From assembly GCA_035542755.1 (NCBI GenBank), contig DATKKU010000033.1, positions 1-14,782 on the forward strand: a stretch of DNA of 14,782 bases, given 5' to 3'. The position numbers were made by a program, and so were the translations under genes. This stretch comes from RYN-425 sp035542755 (GTDB lineage: Bacteria > Patescibacteriota > Saccharimonadia > Saccharimonadales > UBA10212). The notes below the pieces were generated by a model. The model saw only the letters and a list, made by a program, of their open reading frames with translations, made no database searches and was not told the DNA's origin. Below are positions 1 through 5,920 of this stretch, in pieces. Positions within the stretch are counted from its first letter, which is position 1. Every line of letters starts with the position of its first letter.

Positions 1-251
1 ACTCCCTGAACGCCTTTTACATAGTCATGGCCGGCTAGGTCTTTAGGAACGTGCTTTAGGGCGCGCTCCAGATTATCCAGTGCCGGGAGCAGGTCGCGCA
101 GAATCATCACTTTATAGAAATCGCCCAGCTTAGCTTTGTCTTCCTCGGTGCGACGACGAACATTGATGGCGTCGGCGCGCTCACGCTGTAAAGCTTCGGT
201 CAGCTCGCCAATTTTTTGCTGCAGCTCAACAATAGTCGGTTTTTTAGACAT
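1..251 (-). CDS. grpE: GrpE, DnaK nucleotide-exchange factor (N-terminal part, cut by window edge)
   Basis: GrpE drives ADP release from DnaK (Hsp70) in the cytoplasm. Only the first 83 codons are in the window; the gene continues past base 1. The visible part has a charged coiled-coil-like helix (residues about 8-45), the GrpE-type VRRRTEED segment at 31-38 (compare the FxNYRRR region of other GrpEs) and LRDLLPALDNLERAL at 51-65, which I recognise as the start of the GrpE core. The disordered N-terminal tail seen in E. coli GrpE is almost absent. The ATG lies in an 8-base overlap (ATGTCTAA, 244-251) with the upstream 101-residue gene, and a G-rich stretch (AGGG) precedes it. It is the third gene of the hrcA operon and so falls under the CIRCE promoter. 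dnaK and dnaJ would be expected beyond the left edge, but this is not visible. Confidence 0.9.
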   Translation of the reverse strand, partial: MSKKPTIVELQQKIGELTEALQRERADAINVRRRTEEDKAKLGDFYKVMILRDLLPALDNLERALKHVPKDLAGHDYVKGVQG

Positions 252-549
252 CTTGGGCCCTACCCTTTTGCTCTGCCTCTATTTTCATCTGATACAAGTT
301 GCTAGCTTCCCAGCGGGCCAGAATAACCAGGCTCCGAGGATCTCTATCCGGGAAAAATTCTTGTGCATCGGCCATTAGGTCTGGGATTATCTCCAGACTT
401 ACTATGGCCTTTACTTCTCCGTCGTCTAGCCCATCGTCAGCGATTTCGTTAATCAAGCCATACCATGCCCCAACCATACGCCCAAAGCGAGTATCGCTTG
501 CTAGTGTTTCGTCCTGAGGGAAAGGTTTATATTCTAGGCTATTAGACAT
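244..549 (-). CDS. Unknown 101-residue acidic protein inside the hrcA-grpE operon
   Basis: I do not recognise this family. The protein is small, soluble and acidic, with no signal peptide, TM segment or Cys. It looks mostly helical. Notable segments are RFGRMVGAWYGLINEIADDG (residues 22-41), the acidic turn DDGLDDGEVKA, and a C-terminal amphipathic stretch with WEASNLYQMKIEAEQKG. The start is well supported: GAGGAG lies 7 bases before the ATG at 549. It overlaps hrcA upstream and grpE downstream, each by the same 8 bases (ATGTCTAA), so translation is probably coupled across all three genes. Its position between the heat-shock repressor and GrpE implies expression with the chaperones. A role in chaperone function or in HrcA regulation is inference only. 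Confidence 0.8.
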   Translation of the reverse strand: MSNSLEYKPFPQDETLASDTRFGRMVGAWYGLINEIADDGLDDGEVKAIVSLEIIPDLMADAQEFFPDRDPRSLVILARWEASNLYQMKIEAEQKGRAQDV

Positions 550-1246
550 AGAGAGTCTCCTCTAGGGCTTTGCCAGCACGGCCAACCAGGCCCATTACAT
601 CGCGGTAACTTTGGCGGGTTGGGCCCAGCACGCCAATGTAGCTGCTATCGGAGAAAGGACTGCGAAAACGGCTGATAATTAGACTGGCACCGGCGCTGCG
701 GCCAATTGGGTTCTCGCGGCCAATATATACGCTTAAGGGTTCATTGGGGGCAGCCTCGGCTAGCCAGGGCTGCAGGTTGTCTAAAAGCCTGGCAACCTCC
801 TGGACCTGGCCGGCCTGCATAAATTCCGGCTGGCCAAATAAATTAGATAGTCCACTCATGTAAAGTTGGGGACCGATGGTAGCTATGCCTAAGTTGTGGG
901 TTAGCTCTACCAGCGTATCTACGGTGTTACGGATGGTTTGCTCTGGGATGCCGTTATTTTGAACACGGGCAGCAAGAGCCCTTTGAGCACGGTGCTCTTT
1001 AGGCAACTCGTGGCCGTCAGCCAGCTGGTTGACGTAGTAGCGATAGCCCTTGTCGGTCGGTACACGGCCGGCGCTAGTGTGCGGCTGATTGATGTAGCCC
1101 ATCCTCTCCAGTTCGGCCATTTCGGCTCTAATGGTGGCACTGGATACATCAAAAGCTCTAGCCAGCAGGCTGGAACCTACCGGGCTGGCAACCTCAGCAT
1201 ACTGCTCTACTATCGCGGCTAGGATTTTCTCTTGTCTGGGACTCAT
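542..1246 (-). CDS. hrcA: HrcA, heat-inducible transcription repressor (short form)
   Basis: HrcA binds CIRCE operators and represses chaperone genes; in studied bacteria its folding depends on GroEL. The protein has 234 residues. Residues 1-70 form the winged helix-turn-helix, with the diagnostic SSATIRAEMAELERMGYI (36-53) and TSAGRVPTDKGYRYYV (58-73) segments. The C-terminal part matches the GAF-like domain, with SVYIGREN near 173 and YIGVLGPTRQSYRDVMGLV near 203-221. Typical HrcA proteins are about 340 residues, so much of the central region is missing, probably the inserted dimerisation domain. I chose the ATG at 1246 over the GTG at 1252, because AGGAG sits 5 bases before that ATG and only about one base before the GTG. 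The gene starts the operon hrcA, unknown, grpE, and two CIRCE elements lie immediately upstream. Confidence 0.93.
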   Translation of the reverse strand: MSPRQEKILAAIVEQYAEVASPVGSSLLARAFDVSSATIRAEMAELERMGYINQPHTSAGRVPTDKGYRYYVNQLADGHELPKEHRAQRALAARVQNNGIPEQTIRNTVDTLVELTHNLGIATIGPQLYMSGLSNLFGQPEFMQAGQVQEVARLLDNLQPWLAEAAPNEPLSVYIGRENPIGRSAGASLIISRFRSPFSDSSYIGVLGPTRQSYRDVMGLVGRAGKALEETLYV

Positions 1247-1272
1247 TTGCACTCCTACGTACTGAGTGCTAT
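1246..1272 (-). promoter_or_regulatory. CIRCE operator 2 (start-codon proximal)
   Basis: On the plus strand the element reads TTTGCACTC, 9 bases, GAGTGCTAT. The consensus is TTAGCACTC-N9-GAGTGCTAA, so each arm has one mismatch. It covers the hrcA Shine-Dalgarno AGGAG and touches the first base of the ATG, and it overlaps the edge of the -10 box at 1271-1276. HrcA bound here would block initiation. In mRNA the dyad could also fold over the ribosome-binding site. Confidence 0.88.
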
Positions 1273-1301
1273 TTTACCACGAGTTGGCACTCGCCTGTCA
1301 A
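1271..1301 (-). promoter_or_regulatory. hrcA operon promoter
   Basis: The minus strand has a perfect -35 TTGACA (1296-1301), a 19-base spacer and a -10-like TAAAAT (1271-1276, 5 of 6). The spacer is slightly long. Transcription would start near 1264, giving a leader of about 18 bases that holds CIRCE 2 and the AGGAG ribosome-binding site. The -35 lies inside CIRCE 1 and the -10 touches CIRCE 2, as expected of a tightly HrcA-repressed promoter. Confidence 0.75.
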
Positions 1302-1310
1302 GAGTGCTAA
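1284..1310 (-). promoter_or_regulatory. CIRCE operator 1 (promoter -35 region)
   Basis: On the plus strand the element reads TTGGCACTC, 9 bases (GCCTGTCAA), GAGTGCTAA, with a single mismatch to the CIRCE consensus. The 9-base spacer carries the -35 hexamer TTGACA on the minus strand (1296-1301). The element also covers the stop codon of the upstream guanylate-kinase-like gene (1307-1309). Its centre is 38 bases from that of CIRCE 2. Confidence 0.95.
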
Positions 1311-2044
1311 AAACTGCTGGCGAGCTTTTCGCGCAGTTGTTCCTGCAGCTGTCTAATAAGTTCTGGACCTCTGTCTTGATAAGGATTATGGCCGCCGCTG
1401 GCAATGGAGTCTATGATGCCGGCCGACTGCTTTATGTCCTCGGCGATGACATATCTGTAATAGTGCTGGTTTACGCCGTCCTCAAATATTTTGGCGGCAG
1501 TTTCTAGGCGGCGGCGCTCTTCCCCGCCGCGCATAACACCCCGTTGGCTCATTCTTCTTAATAACTCGTCAAAACTAGGCGGCAGTAGTAGCACTACTAC
1601 CGTATCGGGCTTGGCTCTGAGTATATTGTGCACCCCCTGAATATCCACATCAGTAATCGCCACTTTTTGCTCATTTTTGGCTAACTCTAGTTCCCGCATA
1701 CTGATACCCGACACTTGTTGGTTATGGAGTACTTCGGCTTCCAGATATTCTCCGGCTTGCAGGCCAGCCAGCACTTCTTCCTCGGATTTAAACCAGTACT
1801 CTTTGCCATTTTGTTCTTGCACGCCGTCATTTACTCTGGGCTGGCGCGTTGTATCACTAATGATGTAGTGATAGTGCTCGGTATCCACTAGCTGTCTAAT
1901 AATTGTGTTGCGGCCGGTAGAGCTGGGCGCCAGCAGCAGCACCAGCTTAATCTCCTTTAATAATGCTTCGGCGCTTGCCGAAACACGGTAATTCTGTAAG
2001 ATTTGTTGAAACTGAGTATGGAGCTTGAGCGGGCCTTGAATCAT
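1307..2044 (-). CDS. Guanylate-kinase-like protein with degenerate P-loop
   Basis: The 245-residue protein aligns by eye with guanylate kinase (GMP + ATP to GDP + ADP) over residues about 33-213. The acceptor-site signatures are kept: TTRQPR (65-70), Y83, E102 in GEYLEAE, and the aspartates of ITDVDIQG (130-137). LPPSFDELLRRMSQRG (154-169) matches the lid entrance. The phosphate-binding loop is changed: it reads APSSTGRNT (39-47) against the usual APSGAGKSS, so the catalytic lysine is arginine and a glycine is serine. The GNYYG tyrosine region is also altered (NQQVSG). There are 30 extra N-terminal residues and a 30-residue C-terminal tail. The start overlaps the upstream paralogue by ATGA (2041-2044), implying translational coupling. 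It may be a pseudokinase or regulatory partner rather than the housekeeping Gmk; activity cannot be judged from sequence. Confidence 0.8.
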   Translation of the reverse strand: MIQGPLKLHTQFQQILQNYRVSASAEALLKEIKLVLLLAPSSTGRNTIIRQLVDTEHYHYIISDTTRQPRVNDGVQEQNGKEYWFKSEEEVLAGLQAGEYLEAEVLHNQQVSGISMRELELAKNEQKVAITDVDIQGVHNILRAKPDTVVVLLLPPSFDELLRRMSQRGVMRGGEERRRLETAAKIFEDGVNQHYYRYVIAEDIKQSAGIIDSIASGGHNPYQDRGPELIRQLQEQLREKLASSF

Positions 2045-2754
2045 GCTATTTTGCCTATCTTGGTATTTAAATCCAGCTGCAACCTAGCAAGTAACTGTTC
2101 GGCTATGCCGCGGGCCTTTTCTTCGCGAGCCAGGTCAGGCTGACCGTCCACTAAGACCCTAAGTTGATACTGAGCATCGCTGATTAAATCGTTCAGGATA
2201 AAGTGCGTGTCTTTGTCTTGGAGGGCAAATTTAAATGACCTGACGGCTTCCGCCAGACGCGGCACCAGGTCATATTCGGGTATGTTGGCCGGCTGTAGGC
2301 GGCCCATCCAGGCTTCGTAGGACGGAGGCGTAATAAACACGCTGATTGTTGAGCCAAACCCGAGCTGCCTAAAAACGGGCACGACATCGGCCACTACAGC
2401 CATTGAGGCTGGTCCAGACTCTGGGTAAGAAGATTCCTTGGTGCCGTAAAAATCACCGCCGCTACCCACCGCTATCTGGACAAACTTGCCCTCGTGAATG
2501 TCCTTTAGGATTTGGTCATAGTCATTACGAAAGTTGTAGTCAACACCGTTTTGCTCCCCCGGCCTTGGTATGCGTGTAACGTCACTTGGCACATAAGGCA
2601 TGCCTAAATCCTTAATGAGAGTCGTCTTGCCGACACCCGTAGGACCAATAACAATCAGTATCTTCAGGTCCCGCATTTTTTTCAAGACATCGGGCGGCGG
2701 CTGGTAAGACGGTACCAGTCTGGTAAATTCTCTCAGGAATTCTTGTTTATTCAC
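2041..2754 (-). CDS. Guanylate-kinase-like NMP kinase with intact P-loop
   Basis: The 237-residue P-loop protein has the guanylate kinase fold. Walker A is intact, GPTGVGKTT (37-45). TRIPR (60-64) followed by GEQNGVDYNF (66-75) is the GMP-binding arginine and tyrosine block. DFYGT (101-105) matches the NYYGT motif, and FITPPS (140-145) and ILND (186-189) match core strands. Two acceptor-site acids look lost: the FxEW glutamate is Q93, and the LDID pair has become VVAD (120-123). The arginine-rich lid RRLRGRG is reduced to GRLQPAN. I therefore doubt that it is a standard GMP kinase. The start is GTG at 2754, with a TACAAT box 9 bases upstream and no Shine-Dalgarno. It shares 4 bases with the following paralogue, so the two are co-transcribed. 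Confidence 0.8.
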   Translation of the reverse strand: MNKQEFLREFTRLVPSYQPPPDVLKKMRDLKILIVIGPTGVGKTTLIKDLGMPYVPSDVTRIPRPGEQNGVDYNFRNDYDQILKDIHEGKFVQIAVGSGGDFYGTKESSYPESGPASMAVVADVVPVFRQLGFGSTISVFITPPSYEAWMGRLQPANIPEYDLVPRLAEAVRSFKFALQDKDTHFILNDLISDAQYQLRVLVDGQPDLAREEKARGIAEQLLARLQLDLNTKIGKIA

Positions 2755-2763
2755 TTAGCCTAT

Positions 2764-2793
2764 ATTGTACCTAACAGAAACTAACTTTAGTAA
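2764..2793 (-). promoter_or_regulatory. Putative leaderless promoter of the guanylate-kinase-like pair
   Basis: The minus strand has TACAAT (2764-2769, 5 of 6 to TATAAT) with only 9 bases to the GTG start codon. A weak -35 candidate, TTACTA (2788-2793), lies 18 bases upstream. The expected transcription start falls at or next to the start codon. Confidence 0.45.
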
Positions 2794-2798
2794 TCCGA

Positions 2799-3998
2799 TT
2801 AATAGTTGGTTACTTGTAGCAAATTGCCGGGCGGCACAGATAAGTTGCTAACCTGTAGTTTAGTGACGTTCTCTTTAAAGGTCTGGTTGGTGCCATTTAC
2901 GAAATCGTAATCTGAAGATGCCTGCTTGTTTTGGTAAACAATCGTATCGTTATCTGTCCAGCCCTGATAGACAAGAGTCTGCCGAGCGGGGTTTTTTATC
3001 TGCTGAAGGTCGTTAACGGAATTACCATTGCCCGTATCAATGTAGGCCGTAATTAGAGGCTTGAGCACGGCCGATTGGCCGGCACTGGCCGGTACCGAGA
3101 TAGACACAGTTTGAACCAACAATTTTTTATTATCCGGCGACCATTTAAGAGCCTCTGGGCTGTTAATCAAATTGCCCAGACTAAAGTCAACGATTTGGGA
3201 AGTGTTGGCCTTGAGGTCCGATATATGAATGGTGGTTTTATCTTTAACGTCAATGGTTTGGTAGGCAAGCTTGCTTTGGTCGGCAGACAAGGAAATGGCG
3301 TAACCGGCAATCACCGGAACGTTAATGGTCTTTACGACTTTGGTTGTTTTGAGACTGACTTGGTATATAGCGCTTGCAGATTTACCCAGCTTATTAGCCG
3401 CCGTTACCCGAAGATAAGCCGAGTTAGAGCTGGCCGAATATCCTACTAGATAAACCTGCGGGAAGAAACTGCTAGCTTGCTTGACGCCGGTATCCAAAAG
3501 CTTAGTCATTTTACCGTTTACAAGGTTTAGCTTATCCAGACTGCAGCTAGTGTTAGCGTCTGGGCAGGTAACCATCAAAACCGTGGTGCTGTCTACGAAA
3601 TATAGTTGATGCGATTGGTTAACTGTAACCGAAGCGTGCAACTGACTGACGCTGGCAGCCGGAAGACTTTGCTGGGCGCCGCTTTGGACAAATATAAAGC
3701 TCTCGCTGGGCGTATTGGTATTAACAGACAGTAGCAGGCTGCCACCGGGAGCACTGGCCTGAAAGTACGGATAGCTATTTTTGGGATAGGCAAACTTGGC
3801 CTGCTGTGTACCGGCGGCATCGGTAGTATAAAGCTGGCCCTTAGTGCTGTCGCCAAACAGTAAGTGCGGTTGAGTATTGGGAGAGTTCTGGTTGTTGTTA
3901 TTAACAAGTACCGCTCCAATCACAACCCCAATAATCACCAGAACTATAATGACTATAGTCGTCAGTGATTGAGGTGTGAGCTTGTACTTTTCCATCAT
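2799..3998 (-). CDS. Membrane-anchored beta-propeller-like protein, unknown function
   Basis: The protein has about 399 residues. A short basic N-terminus is followed by one strong TM segment (residues about 11-33, rich in I and V) and an asparagine-rich linker (NNNNQN); the rest is predicted outside the cytoplasm. That part is rich in beta strands, with repeats of the PD40/TolB-propeller kind, such as ISLSADQSKLAYQ and LKWSPDNKKLLVQ, where a strand precedes a D/N turn and a K-L-hydrophobic strand. Only two Cys are present (145 and 152, in TCPDANTSC), suggesting a small disulfide loop. I prefer the ATG at 3998 (or 3995) to the TTG at 4004, because the MMEKYK start gives a normal short basic N-terminus. 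No good Shine-Dalgarno is visible; a TACAAT box lies 19 bases upstream. The PD40-like resemblance is inference from a few repeats, and the ligand is unknown. Confidence 0.75.
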   Translation of the reverse strand: MMEKYKLTPQSLTTIVIIVLVIIGVVIGAVLVNNNNQNSPNTQPHLLFGDSTKGQLYTTDAAGTQQAKFAYPKNSYPYFQASAPGGSLLLSVNTNTPSESFIFVQSGAQQSLPAASVSQLHASVTVNQSHQLYFVDSTTVLMVTCPDANTSCSLDKLNLVNGKMTKLLDTGVKQASSFFPQVYLVGYSASSNSAYLRVTAANKLGKSASAIYQVSLKTTKVVKTINVPVIAGYAISLSADQSKLAYQTIDVKDKTTIHISDLKANTSQIVDFSLGNLINSPEALKWSPDNKKLLVQTVSISVPASAGQSAVLKPLITAYIDTGNGNSVNDLQQIKNPARQTLVYQGWTDNDTIVYQNKQASSDYDFVNGTNQTFKENVTKLQVSNLSVPPGNLLQVTNY

Positions 3999-4046
3999 AC
4001 CCAAAATGCTTAACCTAATTGTAATGCATTTGCGTCTTTTGTAGTA

Positions 4047-5828
4047 CTAATCTCGCTTAAGCATCACGGCAAAGGCTTCAGCCGGGATGTCAACTTTGCC
4101 GAAGCGTTTCATGCGCTCTTTACCCTTTTTTTGTTTGGCCAACACCTTCTTTTTTCTGGTTACGTCGCCGCCATAGAGTCCGGTGGTGACGTCCTTGCGG
4201 TAAGCGCTGATATCTTCACGAGCGATAAATTTGCCGCCAATGGCTGCCTGCAGACTGACCTTAAAGTTTTGACGCGGAATTACATCCTTTAATTTGCCTA
4301 CAGCCGTGCGGGCAATCCGGTCGGCCTCGGTACGGTGCGTCATGATAGACAGCGCATCAACCTTGTCGCCAGCCACATAAAAGTCTAAGCGCACCAAATC
4401 CTCGGCACGATAATCGTCCAGCTCGTAGTTAAATGAGCCGTAGCCCGAGCTTAGGCTTTTGAGCTGGTCGTAAAAGTCGGTTAGTAAGTTAGCCAGTGGT
4501 GCCTCAAAATCAATAACCGCCAGCTGGGCATCCACGTAACTGATGTGTTTTTGATGGCCGCGAGCGGCAACTATCAGTTGCAAAACCGCCCCCACATACT
4601 CATTAGGCAAAACTATTTCGCCTTTGACCCACGGTTCGCAAATAGACTCAATTACGCTAGGATCAGGCAGTTCGGAAGCCGATTTTATATCAAGCTCTTC
4701 CCCACGCGTAGTTTTTACTTTGTAGTCGGTGCTGGGGTTAGTGATTATCAATTCCAAATCATACTCGCGTTCCAGCCGCTCGCGGACTATGTCCATGTGC
4801 AGCAGGCCAAGGAAGCCGATGCGAAAACCAAAGCCCAGCACCGGTGAGTTTTCCGGCAGGTAGCGCAGGGCCGAATCGCTGAGTGCCAGTCTTTCAACGG
4901 CGTCCTTTAGTTGCTGGTAATTTTCGTGGCTGTCCGGGAAAAAGCCGGCATAAACAAACGGCTGGACGTCTTTATAGCCCGGAAGCGGACTAGCCGACTG
5001 GCTGTTCGCCAGGCCAACCGTATCACCAACCTTGGCCTGGCGCGTTGTTTTAAGGTTGGTCACAACGTAGCCAATTTCGCCGGCGGCTAGGCCGCCGGCC
5101 GGTTTCATCTCCGGACTTAGGCTGCCGACTTCCAGCGCCAGGCCCTCGGCGCCAGTGGCCAGCATCTTAATTTGCTGGTTTTTATCAATCCGGCCGTCTA
5201 CCAGCCGTAAATACAAGATAACGCCGCGGTAATCATCGTAATAACTGTCAAAAATTAAGGCCCGGGTTGGGGCGTCGGTGTCGCCAGCCGGCGCTGGAAT
5301 GAGTGATACGATTTTATCCAGCAGCACATCTACGCCTTGTCCGGTTTTAGCACTAACCTCTAAAATATCCTCGCGCTTGCAGCCCAGCAGGCTGATAATT
5401 TCTCCGGCTACCCGCTCTGGGTCAGCCGCCGGCAAATCTATTTTATTGAGTACCGGAATAATTTTGAGGTCGGCCGCCAACGCCAAATAGACATTGGCTA
5501 GCGTCTGAGCCTGGATACCCTGGCTGGCGTCAACCACTAAGATGGCTCCCTCCACGGCCTCCAGGCTGCGGCTGACCTCGTAGCTAAAATCTACATGGCC
5601 TGGAGTATCTATAAGGTTTAGCTCGTAATTTTTATACTTCATCCGGACTGGCGCCAGCTTGATAGTGATACCGCGCTCTTGTTCTAATTCCATTTTGTCC
5701 AATATCTGGGCCTTCATCTGACGTTTTTCTACAGTGCCGGTCAACTCCAGCAGACGATCAGCAAGCGTACTCTTGCCGTGGTCAATATGGGCAACAATGC
5801 AAAAATTTCTGATGTGACTTTGGTCCAT
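4047..5828 (-). CDS. lepA: LepA / elongation factor 4, ribosomal GTPase
   Basis: LepA is a ribosome-bound translational GTPase implicated in back-translocation, ribosome assembly and initiation. The 593 residues match the family length (about 600). The GTPase motifs are all present: G1 AHIDHGKS (13-20), G2 RGITIK (52-57), G3 DTPGH (74-78), G4 NKID (128-131) and G5 SAKTG (159-163). Domain II follows, then the EF-G-like domains III and V and the LepA-specific C-terminal domain, ending in the conserved basic stretch RKKKVLAKQKKGKERMKRFG before the final VDIPAEAF segment. The ATG at 5828 has TATAAT 9 bases before it. AGGGG also lies in that gap and could serve as a Shine-Dalgarno only if transcription began further upstream. 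It is flanked by murJ upstream (92-base gap) and the propeller-like gene downstream. Confidence 0.98.
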   Translation of the reverse strand: MDQSHIRNFCIVAHIDHGKSTLADRLLELTGTVEKRQMKAQILDKMELEQERGITIKLAPVRMKYKNYELNLIDTPGHVDFSYEVSRSLEAVEGAILVVDASQGIQAQTLANVYLALAADLKIIPVLNKIDLPAADPERVAGEIISLLGCKREDILEVSAKTGQGVDVLLDKIVSLIPAPAGDTDAPTRALIFDSYYDDYRGVILYLRLVDGRIDKNQQIKMLATGAEGLALEVGSLSPEMKPAGGLAAGEIGYVVTNLKTTRQAKVGDTVGLANSQSASPLPGYKDVQPFVYAGFFPDSHENYQQLKDAVERLALSDSALRYLPENSPVLGFGFRIGFLGLLHMDIVRERLEREYDLELIITNPSTDYKVKTTRGEELDIKSASELPDPSVIESICEPWVKGEIVLPNEYVGAVLQLIVAARGHQKHISYVDAQLAVIDFEAPLANLLTDFYDQLKSLSSGYGSFNYELDDYRAEDLVRLDFYVAGDKVDALSIMTHRTEADRIARTAVGKLKDVIPRQNFKVSLQAAIGGKFIAREDISAYRKDVTTGLYGGDVTRKKKVLAKQKKGKERMKRFGKVDIPAEAFAVMLKRD

Positions 5829-5837
5829 TGACCCCTA

Positions 5838-5843
5838 ATTATA
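5838..5843 (-). promoter_or_regulatory. Putative -10 element of lepA (near-leaderless)
   Basis: A perfect TATAAT on the minus strand lies 9 bases before the lepA ATG. The -35 region 16-18 bases upstream is poor (GTTTAA or TTTAAT). The predicted transcription start is at or within a few bases of the ATG. Confidence 0.4.
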
Positions 5844-5920
5844 ACAGAGGTGGACAACTATTAAACCAAACTACAAAATCTGAACATATGTTAATTTTTT
5901 GTATTTTAAGCAAAAAAGAC

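Noticed and set aside
1250..1252. GTG at 1252 as the hrcA start, two codons before the ATG
   Set aside because: AGGAG lies 5 bases before the ATG at 1246 but almost touches the GTG, and the MSPRQEKIL start fits other HrcA proteins.
2041..2043. UGA recoded as glycine, as in some CPR lineages
   Set aside because: TGA ends the Gmk-like gene here, the ABC ATPase at 8808-8810 and the proline-rich gene at 12757-12759, at positions that fit normal protein ends and gene overlaps.
4002..4004. TTG as the start of the propeller-like protein
   Set aside because: Two ATG codons follow at once and give a normal short basic N-terminus; nothing favours the TTG.
5883..5892. Palindrome AACATATGTT between murJ and lepA as an operator
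   Set aside because: It is only 10 bases, AT-rich and not placed on a recognisable promoter; expected by chance in such a gap.
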